DNA of 64,000 nt from JBFXCS01 sp050181915 (GCA_050181915.1 JBFXCS010000003.1:62001-126000); one strand, 5' to 3'. Positions 41,585-51,388 are shown, counted from the first letter of the stretch. Notes: a model not told the origin generated them from the letters alone. Numbers and translations: made by a program.

Positions 41585-42621
41585 TCGCCGCGCCGGCCGT
41601 CGCGCTGGCCGATGATCCCGAGCAGGCGGTCGAGACCGATCCGACGGCCGAGGCCGTCGCCGGCCCGACGACCGACAAGGCCCTCCACGCCGACGGCCGC
41701 GGCAGCTTCCGCTACGAGGGCTCCGGCGCCACCGTGGTCAGCGGCGGCGGGCTGGTGAGGGTGGTCGACCTCTCCCAGGGCAAGGACCTGGTCGTCACGC
41801 CCGCCGGGTACGGGAGGACCGCCAAGGGCGCGAACGGCGACGGCGCGCCCGTGGGGCGCTACGCGGGCAGGGGCACCGTCACCGTGGACGGCTCGTCGTA
41901 CCGCATCACGGCGCTCGGGAAGTTCACCGCCGACGTCGATCCCAGCGCGCTGCACCCGGCCACCGGCTCCGCGCGGGTCGCCGGCAGCGGCGAGACCATC
42001 CTGAAGGGCGGCGTGCCGGTGCCGTTCTGGGCGGCGCAGCGCATCCAGCTGACGCGCGGCCCGCTGACGGTCGACCTCTCGGGCTCGGGCGGCCCGCGGT
42101 GGTGGAACTCGAAGCCGCGCGGCGTGCGCGGCGTGAAGACCGTCACCACCACCCGCACCGTGGTCACCCGCCGCGGCACGCAGACGCACACCAGGACCAC
42201 CACCACCCGCCTCATCCGCCGCTGGTGGGGCTGGGACAGCCGCGCCCCGGGCGCGACCTGGCGCCTCAACGGGCCGGCCGCCGGGACCGTGCAGCTGAGC
42301 ACCCTCACGGGCCGCATCCGGGTGTGGGACAGGTCGGCCGGCAAGGACCTGGCCGTGGTCGTGCCCGCCGGCACCACCACCCGCACGCTGGCCGACGGCT
42401 CGGTGCTCTACTCCCGCCTGCGGGGCGCGCCGGTGAGCGTCACCGGATCGGCCTTCCGGATGAAGGTGCGCGCCTACCAGGTGAAGGGGACGTTCACCCC
42501 GGCGCCCGGCAGCCTGGCCCGCGGCTTCGTGCGCGGGAAGGGCACCTACGCCACCGCGGACGGCAGCGTGACGCCGGGCCGCGTCGGCGGCGTGCGCGTG
42601 CTGCTGCAGCCCGGTTCGTGA
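41545..42621 (+). CDS. Secreted beta-rich repeat protein 2
   Basis: A 358-residue exported protein with a signal peptide (RRLLVVAGVASLIAAPAVAL) and two copies of the domain seen in the preceding protein (about 48-180 and 230-358), separated by a Thr/Arg-rich linker (around 190-225). Both copies contain a SQGKDLVV / SAGKDLAVVVPAG motif. The preceding gene runs 40 bases into it. Likely a cell-surface protein; no activity can be named. Confidence 0.7.
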   Translation: MRRLLVVAGVASLIAAPAVALADDPEQAVETDPTAEAVAGPTTDKALHADGRGSFRYEGSGATVVSGGGLVRVVDLSQGKDLVVTPAGYGRTAKGANGDGAPVGRYAGRGTVTVDGSSYRITALGKFTADVDPSALHPATGSARVAGSGETILKGGVPVPFWAAQRIQLTRGPLTVDLSGSGGPRWWNSKPRGVRGVKTVTTTRTVVTRRGTQTHTRTTTTRLIRRWWGWDSRAPGATWRLNGPAAGTVQLSTLTGRIRVWDRSAGKDLAVVVPAGTTTRTLADGSVLYSRLRGAPVSVTGSAFRMKVRAYQVKGTFTPAPGSLARGFVRGKGTYATADGSVTPGRVGGVRVLLQPGS

Positions 42622-42725
42622 CCGCGACCCGGGTACCGGCGCCCCTCCGCCCGGCGGCGCCGGTACCCGGCGCCGCGCGGCGGGCGGTGGACCTCGCCAG
42701 GCGCCGCGACTACGCTAGGTCGCCG

Positions 42726-43430
<705 letters not shown>

Positions 43431-43440
43431 CCCGGGGCCG

Positions 43441-44889
43441 GTGACGGCCGCCCCGCAGCGGCCGCGCCTGCCGCGCCCGTGGCGTTCGCTGCGCGGTCGG
43501 CTGCTGCTGGCGGCCGCCGCGGGCCTGATCACGGCGGCCGTGATCTTCGTGGTGGTCGCGGGCGGGCTGATCCAGTCGCAGTCGCGCGCCCAGGCGCGCA
43601 AGGAGCTCGACCGCCAGGCCGTCGCGGTCGCGAAGATCATCAGCAACCAGGCCTGGCAGGCCTACACGGAGGGGCGCGAGCCGCGCTTCGTGCAGCCCGC
43701 GAACCTCGCCGCGCTGGTGGGGCCGGGCACCGAGTTCTTCTACTCGGGCGCCTCGCTCACGCCGGGCAGCGAGCAGACCGGGCTCGACTTCCCCGCCGTG
43801 GCGGCGCGCTCGCTCGACTACGGCGTGCTGGAGCGCGACGGCGTGCAGCGCATCGACTTCACCGCGCCCGGCGCGGACGGGCAGCGCGAGGGGTCGGCGG
43901 CGCCGGTGACGCTGGGCCAGGAGGTGTTCGGGGCGATCCTGCTGTCGCGCCCCCGCGGCGATCAGCCGGCGGCCTGGCCCGACGTGGCGCCGCGGGTGCT
44001 GATGGCCGCGGGCATCGGCCTGGGCGTGGCCCTGCTCCTGGCGCTGCTGCTCACCGCCCGCATCACCCGGCCCCTCAACGCGATGCAGCGCGCGGTGCAC
44101 CGCGTCGCCGAGGGCGACCTGCGCACGGCGCTCGGCTCGACCGGGACGCGCGAGCTCGATCAGCTCGCCTCGGACTTCAACGTGATGGTGCGGCGCCTCG
44201 CCGAGCGCGACGGCGAGACCCGCGAGTTCCTGATGCGCGTCACCCACGACCTGCGCACGCCGCTCACCGCCATCCGCGGCCACTCCGCCGCCCTCGCCGA
44301 CGGCATCGTGCCCGAGCACGAGCGCCCCCGCTCGCTGGCCGCCATCGAGGGCGAAGCGGCGCGCCTCGAGACGCTGGTCGCCGACCTGCTCGACCTGGCC
44401 CGCCTCGACGCGCGCCGCTTCAAGCTCGACCTGGCCAGGGTGCGCCCCGGCGGGGCGCTCGACCGCGCGTTCGACGCCATGCGGGCCGAGGCCACCGCCC
44501 GGGGCCTCGCCTACGAGCGGGCCATCGAGCCGCTGGGCCCGGTGCTCATCGACGAGGGCCGGGTGCAGCAGATCGTCGGGAACCTGATCGACAACGCCAT
44601 CCACTGGACGCCGCCCGGCGGCACGGTGCGGCTGGAGGGCCGCCCCCTGCCCGACGGCGGCTTCGCCGCGACGGTGTCCGACACCGGCCCGGGCATCGAG
44701 GAGTCCGACCAGGAGCGCATCTTCGACCCCTTCCAGTCGGAGGAGACGCCCGACGGCCGGCGCGGCAGCGGGCTGGGCCTCGCGATCTCGCGGCAGCTGG
44801 CCCGGACCCTGGGCGGCGACCTGCGCGTGGAGAGCCGCCGCGGCGCCGGATCGCGGTTCATCCTGGAGCTGCCGGGCCGCGCGGCGTAG
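43441..44889 (+). CDS. Sensor histidine kinase
   Basis: A 482-residue kinase with two membrane helices (about 22-43 and 184-206), an extracytoplasmic sensor domain between them, a HAMP segment, the H-box (MRVTHDLRTPLTAIRGHSAA) and ATPase boxes N (NLIDNAIHWTPPGG), G1 (VSDTGPGIEESD) and G2 (RGSGLGLAISRQLART). It pairs with the upstream OmpR regulator. GTG at 43441. Confidence 0.94.
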   Translation: MTAAPQRPRLPRPWRSLRGRLLLAAAAGLITAAVIFVVVAGGLIQSQSRAQARKELDRQAVAVAKIISNQAWQAYTEGREPRFVQPANLAALVGPGTEFFYSGASLTPGSEQTGLDFPAVAARSLDYGVLERDGVQRIDFTAPGADGQREGSAAPVTLGQEVFGAILLSRPRGDQPAAWPDVAPRVLMAAGIGLGVALLLALLLTARITRPLNAMQRAVHRVAEGDLRTALGSTGTRELDQLASDFNVMVRRLAERDGETREFLMRVTHDLRTPLTAIRGHSAALADGIVPEHERPRSLAAIEGEAARLETLVADLLDLARLDARRFKLDLARVRPGGALDRAFDAMRAEATARGLAYERAIEPLGPVLIDEGRVQQIVGNLIDNAIHWTPPGGTVRLEGRPLPDGGFAATVSDTGPGIEESDQERIFDPFQSEETPDGRRGSGLGLAISRQLARTLGGDLRVESRRGAGSRFILELPGRAA

Positions 44890-44948
44890 CCCCGATCGCC
44901 CCCGGTGGGGCAGACTCTGCGTCGGACCGGAGGCACGAAGGGGGACCC

Positions 44949-45599
44949 ATGGAGCTGAAGGACGCGATTCGCAAGCGGCGCGCGGTGCGCACCTACACCG
45001 ACGCGCCGGTCGACGACGAGACGCTCGACCGGCTGCTGCGCCTGGCCCTGCGGGCGCCGAGTGGAGGCGGCCAGCAGGCGTGGGGCCTGCTGGTGGTACG
45101 CGACGACGAGAAGCGGCGGGCGATCGCCGAGCTGATCATCGCCGGCGGCGCGACCTACTTCGGGATCATGCGCCCGAAGCGGGACGCCACCGACGAGGAG
45201 CACGCCGCCTGGGCCAGGGACTACGCCGAGACCGTGATGAGCACCTACCGTGACGTGCCGGTCTGGGTGGTGGGCCTGCTCGTGCCGCGCGGCTACCCGG
45301 AGGCCTTCCCCGGCGGGTACGAGGACGACCTCATCTCGCTCGCCTTCGCCTTCCAGAACCTGATGCTGGCGGCGCGCGAGGCCGGCCTGGGCAGCGTTCC
45401 GATCACGGCCTTCCAGCGCTTCGAGAAGGATCGCCTGCGGGAGATCCTCGGCATCCCCGCCGACGTGGACCCGGCGATCGTGTCGCCCATCGGCGCCCCG
45501 CCGGAGTGGCCCACCGGCCTGGCCCCGGCGCTGAAGCGCAATTTCCGCACCTGGCGCTCGCTGGTGCACGACGACGCCTACGGCGCGACCCGGGAGTAG
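44949..45599 (+). CDS. Nitroreductase-family protein
   Basis: A 216-residue FMN-dependent oxidoreductase with DAIRKRRAVRTYTDAPVDDE, LRAPSGGGQQAWGLLVV and the region SLAFAFQNLMLAAREAGLGS. The substrate is unknown. It ends just before the aminohydroxybenzoate-type pair on the other strand; a 16-bp hairpin separates them. Confidence 0.88.
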   Translation: MELKDAIRKRRAVRTYTDAPVDDETLDRLLRLALRAPSGGGQQAWGLLVVRDDEKRRAIAELIIAGGATYFGIMRPKRDATDEEHAAWARDYAETVMSTYRDVPVWVVGLLVPRGYPEAFPGGYEDDLISLAFAFQNLMLAAREAGLGSVPITAFQRFEKDRLREILGIPADVDPAIVSPIGAPPEWPTGLAPALKRNFRTWRSLVHDDAYGATRE

Positions 45600-45608
45600 A
45601 GCGGCGCA

Positions 45609-45646
45609 CCCGGGCGGCGCCCCCCTCCCCGGGGGCGCCGCCCGGG
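45609..45646. terminator. Strong convergent hairpin
   Basis: CCCGGGCGGCGCCCCC (45609-45624) and GGGGGCGCCGCCCGGG (45631-45646) form a perfect 16-bp stem with a 6-nt loop between the ends of two convergent genes. There is no T tract, so its efficiency is uncertain. Confidence 0.7.
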
Positions 45647-45650
45647 CGCG

Positions 45651-46910
45651 TCAGCGCTCGTCGCAGAACTCGGTGATCGGCAGCCCCACGTGGCGCGACT
45701 CGGTGGGCACGTAGCCCAGCAGGCGGTCGCCGGGCGCGAGCTCGGTGACGTTGTTGACCGAGCCGCCGGGCCCCAGCAGGCGCACGTGCCAGTCGTCCTG
45801 CGCGATCACGTTGACCGTCGCGCCGCCCGGGGTCGTGGCCGTGATCGAGATGAGCGGGCGCCGCTCGATCTTGACCCGGCCGATGCGGACCTCGCGGGCC
45901 GTGCCGTCGGAGCGCACCGCCAGGATCGGCTGCCCGGCGCGCAGCTCGCTGACGTAGCGGGTGCGGTTGTCCGGGGTCAGGACGTAGGAGTGGACGGCGC
46001 CGGCGTTCCAGCGGAACGGCCGGGTGGGCATGTACGGCAGCGGGTGGGTCTCGCTGCAGGACAGGAACATCCCCGTCGAGAACGAGCCGATCAGGCAGCC
46101 CTCGTCCAGCTCGAGCAGCGAGCAGGTGTCGATGCAGGCCCGCTCGCCCATGCCGATGTGCTCCACGGACGCCACGACCAGCTCCGACAGCTCGACCCGG
46201 CCGGCGGAGCGGCGCACCACCTCGGCGATGCGCACGACGTCGTCCGCCGAGCGCGGCGTGAGCAGCAGCCCGTCGGAGCCGTGCTCCAGCACCAGGGCGA
46301 CGATCTCGGCGTCCTCGACGTCGTCGACCACGGTCACGGTCCTGCCGCCCGTGCCCTCGGCGGCGGCGATCACGATCTCCAGCGGGATCTTGGTGGGATC
46401 GGTGAAGGTGAGGACGGTCCAGGGCACCCGCCGCACCATCCGGCACGCCTCGTCGAGGGTGGGGGCGTCGCGGACCACCACGTGCACGCCGCGCGCGATG
46501 TCGGCGCCCTCGCCCCCGTCGCCCGGCTCCTCGGCGTCCCCCTCGACCAGCACGAGGTCGATCGCCGACGGGTCCAGGTCGGCCGGCATCGCGCGGCCGA
46601 CGGCGAGGATGCGCCGCACGGTCGGCGGCAGCCCGGCCAGGACCTCCGGCGACGACGCCACCAGGCCGTCGACGCGCTGGTGCAGCGCCGCCTCGACGAT
46701 CCCGGGCAGCGCGGACCGCGGGACGCGCCGCAGGTCGAGCCAGGCGAAGTGCTCGCCCCGGTCGGGCCGGACGCGGCCGGCGTCGCCGGCGGCCGCGAGG
46801 GGGACGATGTTGTCGGTGACCACCGCCCTCTCCTCGGCGGGGGGCGCCGGGGCGCCGGAGCGCTTGGCGGGGGTGCGGGGGGTGGCGTCGGTCTTGGTGG
46901 TCGCTGCCAT
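45651..46910 (-). CDS. 3-dehydroquinate synthase II family protein (GriH/AroB' type)
   Basis: The 419-residue protein belongs to the archaeal-type DHQ synthase II family. It shows WLDLRRVPRSALP, TKIPLEIVIAAAEGTGGRTV, SFSTGMFLSCSETHPLPYMP and RPFRWNAGAVHSYVLTPDN, plus a basic N-terminal extension of about 35 residues. In bacteria such proteins pair with DhnA-type aldolases either to make dehydroquinate or, as GriH with GriI, 3-amino-4-hydroxybenzoate. The aldolase gene lies 23 bases upstream, so both act in one pathway. The iron boxes upstream of the pair suggest iron control. Confidence 0.9.
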   Translation of the reverse strand: MAATTKTDATPRTPAKRSGAPAPPAEERAVVTDNIVPLAAAGDAGRVRPDRGEHFAWLDLRRVPRSALPGIVEAALHQRVDGLVASSPEVLAGLPPTVRRILAVGRAMPADLDPSAIDLVLVEGDAEEPGDGGEGADIARGVHVVVRDAPTLDEACRMVRRVPWTVLTFTDPTKIPLEIVIAAAEGTGGRTVTVVDDVEDAEIVALVLEHGSDGLLLTPRSADDVVRIAEVVRRSAGRVELSELVVASVEHIGMGERACIDTCSLLELDEGCLIGSFSTGMFLSCSETHPLPYMPTRPFRWNAGAVHSYVLTPDNRTRYVSELRAGQPILAVRSDGTAREVRIGRVKIERRPLISITATTPGGATVNVIAQDDWHVRLLGPGGSVNNVTELAPGDRLLGYVPTESRHVGLPITEFCDER

Positions 46911-46933
46911 GCGCGTCGCGTCTCCGTCCGGTG

Positions 46934-47890
46934 TCAGGCCGACTCGGCGCGCGCGGCGCCGAGTCGGCGGTCGAGGTCGTGGTCGAGGTCCTGCCCGCCC
47001 TCGCCGTGCGCGAGATCGGCGAGCCGGCGCGCGGTGGCGTAGGGGTCGGGGGCGGTGAAGATCTGCCGGCCGAAGCTGAGGCCGGCGGCGCCGGCGTCCA
47101 TCACGGCCGAGGCGAGCGCGACCGCGGCGGCGGGGCCCCCCTCCGGGGCGCCCCCCGCGATCACGATCGGGAGGTCGCACGAGGCGACGACCTCGCGCAG
47201 GTCCTCGACCGGGTCGCAGACCGCGAGCTTCACCATGTCGGCGCCCAGGTCGGCGGCGATCGCCGCGAGATGGGCCAGGGTCGCGGCGCTCGGCGCGCTC
47301 TCGGGCACCGCCGGGCCGCGGGCGTACATCATCGCCAGCAGCGGGACGCCCAGCGTCTCGCACTCGCGCGCCACCTCCCCCAGGTCGCGGAGCTGGTCGG
47401 GCTCGGTGGGGGCCCCGATGTTGACGTGCACGCTGACGGCGTCGGCGCCGAGCGCGAGGGCCTCCTCGACGCTCGCGACGAGCACCTTGCTGTACGGGTC
47501 GAGGGCGGGCCCGGTGCCCGCCGAGAGGTGCACGACCAGCGAGGTGCCGGCGAAGGCCACCGGGTCGATGCGCCGGGCTGCGCCCTTGTGGAGCACCACG
47601 GCGTCCACCCCGGCGCGGGCGAGCAGGGAGACGAGCCCGCCCACGTCGCCGATCGGGCCGACGGTGACCGCGTGGTCGAGCGGTACGATGAAGGTGCCCG
47701 GGCCCGTCGAGAGACGGATCAGGCGCAGCTGCTTGCCGTAGCTGCCGCCGACCCGCCCGAAGGTCCGTCCCGGGGCGCCGGGACGGGGGGAGCGCGGGAC
47801 ACGGAACGCGGAGGCGATGGCCGAGTTGCGTATGGCGGATCTCCCGTAGGCGGGCCGTCCGTGGCGAGGGTCCTGCGTTAGGCTGACCAA
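46934..47890 (-). CDS. DhnA-family class I aldolase (GriI / ADH synthase type)
   Basis: The 318-codon frame is a TIM-barrel aldolase related to 2-amino-3,7-dideoxy-D-threo-hept-6-ulosonate synthase and GriI. It carries GTFIVPLDHAVTVGPIGDVG, SVHVNIGAPTEPDQL, DMVKLAVCDPVEDL and the phosphate loop GAAGLSFGRQIF. The catalytic Lys is probably in VKLA. The only standard start is TTG at 47890, and it lies inside the iron-box region, so the true start is uncertain. It heads the operon with the DHQ synthase II gene. Confidence 0.85.
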   Translation of the reverse strand: MVSLTQDPRHGRPAYGRSAIRNSAIASAFRVPRSPRPGAPGRTFGRVGGSYGKQLRLIRLSTGPGTFIVPLDHAVTVGPIGDVGGLVSLLARAGVDAVVLHKGAARRIDPVAFAGTSLVVHLSAGTGPALDPYSKVLVASVEEALALGADAVSVHVNIGAPTEPDQLRDLGEVARECETLGVPLLAMMYARGPAVPESAPSAATLAHLAAIAADLGADMVKLAVCDPVEDLREVVASCDLPIVIAGGAPEGGPAAAVALASAVMDAGAAGLSFGRQIFTAPDPYATARRLADLAHGEGGQDLDHDLDRRLGAARAESA

Positions 47891-47919
47891 ATAATAATGC
47901 TTAGGTTAGTCGAAACTTA
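47878..47919. promoter_or_regulatory. Tandem IdeR/DtxR-type iron boxes
   Basis: TTAGGTTAGTCGAAACTTA (47901-47919) matches 15 of 19 positions of the IdeR/DtxR consensus TTAGGTTAGSCTAACCTAA. A weaker copy, TTAGGCTGACCAAATAATA (47878-47896), matches 11. This AT-rich patch stands out in GC-rich DNA and lies between the aldolase gene and the N-acetyltransferase gene, so it may control both. Confidence 0.7.
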
Positions 47920-47937
47920 CCTGGCGGACAGGGCGAG

Positions 47938-48771
47938 GTGAACGATCCCCCGCCGATGGCGCCCGACAGGCTCGACCGCTACCGGGAGCGCATCGGCCTG
48001 CCGCCGCGCCGGGGCGACGTCGCCGACGCGGCGCTGCTCGCCGAGGTCGTCGCCCGCCAGGCCGCCGCCATCCCCTTCGAGAACCTCGACATCCAGCGCG
48101 GCCGGCCCGCGTCGGCCGACCCCGACGACGCCTACCGATCGCTCGTCGCCGGGGGCCGGGGCGGCATCTGCTACCAGCTCAACGGGCTCCTCGCCGCGGC
48201 GCTCGCCGCGCTCGGCTTCCGCGCCGCGCCGATCGGCGCGCGGGTCGCCGACGGGGAGCGCTGGGGGCCGCCCCTCGGCCACATGGCCGTGCTCGTCGCC
48301 GGCGTGCCGACCGCCGCGGGCCCGCGGGACCACCTCGTGGACGCCGGGTTCGGTGGGGAGATCCTCGTCCGGCCGCTGCCGGCCTCCCCGCCGGCGGACG
48401 GACACGAGGTGCGGCTCGGCGGGGGTCGCTACGTCACCGAGCGCGGCCCGCGCCCCCTCTCCGACTTCGAGGCGATGGCCTGGTGGCACAGCACGTCGCC
48501 GCGGTCGCGCTTCACCGGCTCGCTCGTCTGCTCGATCGTCGACGGCGCCGGACGCCACACCCTCTCCGGTCCGCCGCGGGGCCCCTACCGCCGCACGACC
48601 ACCGGCCCCGACGGACGGCGCTCCACGCGCGAGCTGGACGCCCGCGCCGCGACCGAGGAGCTGCGGCGCAGCTTCGGCATCGTCGACGTCGCCCTGCCCC
48701 TGCCCGGGCCCTGGAGACGCCCGGAGCCGGCGCCCCGAGGGGTCGCCGGCTCCGTGACTCCCACCGCATGA
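47938..48771 (+). CDS. nat: Arylamine N-acetyltransferase
   Basis: NAT moves acetyl from acetyl-CoA to aromatic amines. The 277-residue protein has the full triad Cys78 (GGICYQLN), His115 (LGHMAVLV) and Asp135 (HLVDAGFGG), and the family opening IPFENLDIQRGRP. GTG at 47938 is the start. It is divergent from the GriI/GriH-like pair across the iron boxes; 3-amino-4-hydroxybenzoate would be a fitting substrate, but that is inference. Confidence 0.93.
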   Translation: MNDPPPMAPDRLDRYRERIGLPPRRGDVADAALLAEVVARQAAAIPFENLDIQRGRPASADPDDAYRSLVAGGRGGICYQLNGLLAAALAALGFRAAPIGARVADGERWGPPLGHMAVLVAGVPTAAGPRDHLVDAGFGGEILVRPLPASPPADGHEVRLGGGRYVTERGPRPLSDFEAMAWWHSTSPRSRFTGSLVCSIVDGAGRHTLSGPPRGPYRRTTTGPDGRRSTRELDARAATEELRRSFGIVDVALPLPGPWRRPEPAPRGVAGSVTPTA

Positions 48772-48781
48772 GACGGGCGGC

Positions 48782-49147
48782 CTAGGCCGGCGTCTCCTCC
48801 GGGTGGGGCGCGAGGACCACGTCGCCGCGCTCGCCGGTGCGGACCCGGATCGACTCCTCCACCGGGAGGATGAAGATCTTGCCGTCGCCCGGCTCGCCCG
48901 TGTGGGCGAGCTCGAGGATGGTGTCCACGGCCCGGTCCACGTCGGCGTCGTCGAGCACGATCTCCAGCTTGACCTTGGGTCGCAGGAAGATCGTGGTCTT
49001 CGCACCTCGGTAGCTCTCGGTGAATCCCTTCTGGCGGCCCGAGCCCTTCGCCTCCGTGACGCTCATGGAGGGGAGGCCGAGGTTCGCCAGCCGGTCGTGA
49101 ATGGCCTCGAGGGCCTCGTGGCGGATGAACGCCTCGATCTTCTTCAC
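48782..49147 (-). CDS. glnB: PII nitrogen-regulatory protein
   Basis: A 121-residue PII protein with the opening MKKIEAFIRHEALEAIHDRL, the T-loop QKGFTESYRGA with the modifiable Tyr, and the ATP-binding ends GKIFILPVEESIRVRTGERG. It binds ATP, ADP and 2-oxoglutarate. It follows amtB by 14 bases, so it is probably the GlnK-type partner that blocks the ammonium channel. Confidence 0.94.
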   Translation of the reverse strand: MKKIEAFIRHEALEAIHDRLANLGLPSMSVTEAKGSGRQKGFTESYRGAKTTIFLRPKVKLEIVLDDADVDRAVDTILELAHTGEPGDGKIFILPVEESIRVRTGERGDVVLAPHPEETPA

Positions 49148-49161
49148 GGTTGGTCTCTCCC

Positions 49162-50595
49162 TTACGACGCGGTGGCGGGGCTGGTCGCCGTCGCCGTGCC
49201 CGCGGGGGCCGCGGACGTCGGGGCCGACGGGGAGCCGTCCTCCGACTCGGCGCCGATGACGTCGATGAAGCGCTCAGGGTAGCCGAACATCCCGTGCTCG
49301 GTGATGTCGAGTCCGGCCAGCTCGTGCGACTCGCTGACGCGCAGCCCGATGGTGTACTTGATCAGGTAGAAGGCGATGAAGCAGGCCGTCAGCGTGAAGC
49401 CGACGGTCGCGGCCATCCCGTAGAACTGGACCCAGAGCTGGTGGCCGTCGCCACCGACGAGCAGGCCCTCGGCGCCGGCCGCGCGCTCGGGCACGCAGAA
49501 CAGGCCGATCGCCAGGGTGCCCCAGATGCCCGACACGCCGTGCGCCGGCAGGGCGCCGATCGGGTCGTCCACCTTGAGCTTGTCCACGGCCACCACGATC
49601 GGCGGGACGATCAGGCCGGCCACCAGGCCGACGATGACGCAGGCCCAGGCGTCGATGAAGGCGCAGGGGGCGGTGATCGCGACCAGGCCGGCGATGGCGC
49701 CGTTGCCCATCTGCGAGACGTCCAGCGTCTTGAAGACCAGCAGCGAGGCGATGGTGGCGCCGATGACGCCCGCGGCGGCCGCCAGGTTGGTGTTCACGGC
49801 CACGTCGGCGAAGTTCGCGCCGATGGCGCCGAGGAACGAGCCGGGGTTGAAGCCCATCCAGCCGACCCACAGGATGATCACGCCCAGCACGGCCAGCGGG
49901 ATCGAGTGACCGGGGATCGGGGTGGCCTTGCCGTCCTTGAACTTCCCGATGCGGGGGCCGAGGACGATGGTTCCGGCGAGCGCGGCCAGGGCGCCCTGCA
50001 GGTGGACGATGGAGGAGCCGGCGAAGTCGAGGAACCCGTCCTCGTAGAGCCAGCCGCCGCCCCACGTCCAGTGGGCGACGATCGGGTAGATGAGCCCGAT
50101 GTAGATGATGCCGAACGCGATGTAGGCGGCGAACTTGGTGCGGTCGAGCATCGTGCCGAACACGATCGCCAGCGAGACCGCCGCGAACACGCACTGGAAG
50201 AAGAAGGTGACCTCGAAGTTCACGGCCGCGAACGACAGGGAGCTGAAGCTCCCGAAGCCGTCCTCCAGGAACCAGCCGTCGTGACCGAGGAACCCGTTGC
50301 CGTTTCCGAAGGCGAAGGCGAACCCGACGGCCCAGAACACGATGAAGCTGACCGAGAGGTTGATCAGGATCTTCCCCATCACGGCCCCGGCATTCTTCAT
50401 CCGGGAAAGGCCGACCTCGAGCATGGCAAAACCGGCCTGCATGAACAGCACGAGGATCGCGGCGACGATCACCCAGATCGTGTTGACCGCGATGTCGCTG
50501 TCGCTCGGTGCGTCCTGAGCGAAAGCGAACGCCGGGACGATCAGCAGCATCACCGCCACCAACGCCGGCACCAGGCGGAATGGCCTCAGACGCAT
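49162..50595 (-). CDS. amtB: Ammonium transporter
   Basis: The 477-residue protein has a signal peptide-like first segment (VPALVAVMLLIVPAFAFAQ) and about eleven membrane helices. Hallmarks are VLFMQAGFAMLEVGLSRMKN, the DFAGSSIVHLQGALAALAGT pore region with one of the twin His, and PAHGVSGIWGTLAIGLF with the other. The C-terminal tail is Ser/Ala/Thr-rich. It is co-transcribed with glnB. Confidence 0.95.
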   Translation of the reverse strand: MRLRPFRLVPALVAVMLLIVPAFAFAQDAPSDSDIAVNTIWVIVAAILVLFMQAGFAMLEVGLSRMKNAGAVMGKILINLSVSFIVFWAVGFAFAFGNGNGFLGHDGWFLEDGFGSFSSLSFAAVNFEVTFFFQCVFAAVSLAIVFGTMLDRTKFAAYIAFGIIYIGLIYPIVAHWTWGGGWLYEDGFLDFAGSSIVHLQGALAALAGTIVLGPRIGKFKDGKATPIPGHSIPLAVLGVIILWVGWMGFNPGSFLGAIGANFADVAVNTNLAAAAGVIGATIASLLVFKTLDVSQMGNGAIAGLVAITAPCAFIDAWACVIVGLVAGLIVPPIVVAVDKLKVDDPIGALPAHGVSGIWGTLAIGLFCVPERAAGAEGLLVGGDGHQLWVQFYGMAATVGFTLTACFIAFYLIKYTIGLRVSESHELAGLDITEHGMFGYPERFIDVIGAESEDGSPSAPTSAAPAGTATATSPATAS

Positions 50596-50773
50596 TAACT
50601 CTCCTTGCGCGAGATGACGGGGCCCGCGAGGGGTCCCGAGTGCGCGATCAGGCTAGGTGCCGTCCCCGCGGGGGGGCTTTAGCCACAGGGCGGAGAGGTC
50701 ACCGCCGGGCCTTCTCCGCGTGTCCAAACGCCCCGCGGCGGCCCGGCCGCCCGGCGCGCCCCGAGAAGGCCTT

Positions 50774-51310
50774 TCAACCGGCGCCCGGAGCGGGTCCGCG
50801 GTCGGCGGTCGGACGCCGGTCGCGGCGCAGCTCGCGCAGCAGCCCGGAGAGCTCGTCGAGGCGCCCCTCGTCGAGGCCGGCGAGGGCGCCGAAGCCGCCC
50901 GCGGCCAGATCCCCGGCCGCGACCTCCACGCGCCGGCGGCCCTCGGCGGTGATGCCGACGAGCGACACCCGGCGGTCGCGCGGGTCCTCGCGCCGCTCCA
51001 CCATGCCCTCCTCCTGCAACCGGTTGACGAGGTAGGTCACGCTGGAGCCGTGGACCATCAGCAGGTCGCGGATGCGCATGATCGGCAGCGCGCCGGCGCG
51101 GCTGAACACGAGCATCAGCAGCACCTCGAAGCGGGAGAGGGTGAGCCCGTGGGGGCGCAGCGCCTCGTCGGCCTCGCGGACGGTCGCGCCGTAGCCGCGC
51201 ACCAGCGAGGTGAGGGCGCGGAACCCGGCCGCGCCCGGGAAGCGCTCGGCCCAGCGGGCCGCCGCCTCCTCCACCGGATCCCTGCCGTCAGTCGCCGCCG
51301 CCGCATCCAC
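50774..51310 (-). CDS. MarR-family regulator
   Basis: A 178-residue MarR protein with HTH and wing (MRIRDLLMVHGSSVTYLVNR, MVERREDPRDRRVSLVGIT). GTG at 51310 follows GGGGAGG. It is divergent from the CoA mutase gene, with a palindrome overlapping that gene's promoter, so it likely represses the mutase/dehydrogenase operon and perhaps itself. Confidence 0.9.
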   Translation of the reverse strand: MDAAAATDGRDPVEEAAARWAERFPGAAGFRALTSLVRGYGATVREADEALRPHGLTLSRFEVLLMLVFSRAGALPIMRIRDLLMVHGSSVTYLVNRLQEEGMVERREDPRDRRVSLVGITAEGRRRVEVAAGDLAAGGFGALAGLDEGRLDELSGLLRELRRDRRPTADRGPAPGAG

Positions 51311-51324
51311 CCGCCGCCTCCCCG

Positions 51325-51353
51325 TTGACGAGATAGTCGGAATTCCGAATAAT
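51325..51353 (+). promoter_or_regulatory. Promoter with MarR-type operator ahead of the CoA mutase
   Basis: TTGACG (51325-51330) and AATAAT (51348-51353) with a 17-base spacer form a good sigma-70 promoter. The perfect palindrome TCGGAATTCCGA (51337-51348) fills the spacer, where a bound MarR dimer would block polymerase. Confidence 0.75.
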
Positions 51354-51388
51354 AACCGGAGAGCCCCGCGCATCATGGAGGGAGACCG

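Noticed and set aside
45609..45646. A further member of the hairpin family
   Set aside because: Its arms (CCCGGGCGGCGCCCCC) and 6-nt loop are unrelated; it is a convergent terminator-like hairpin.
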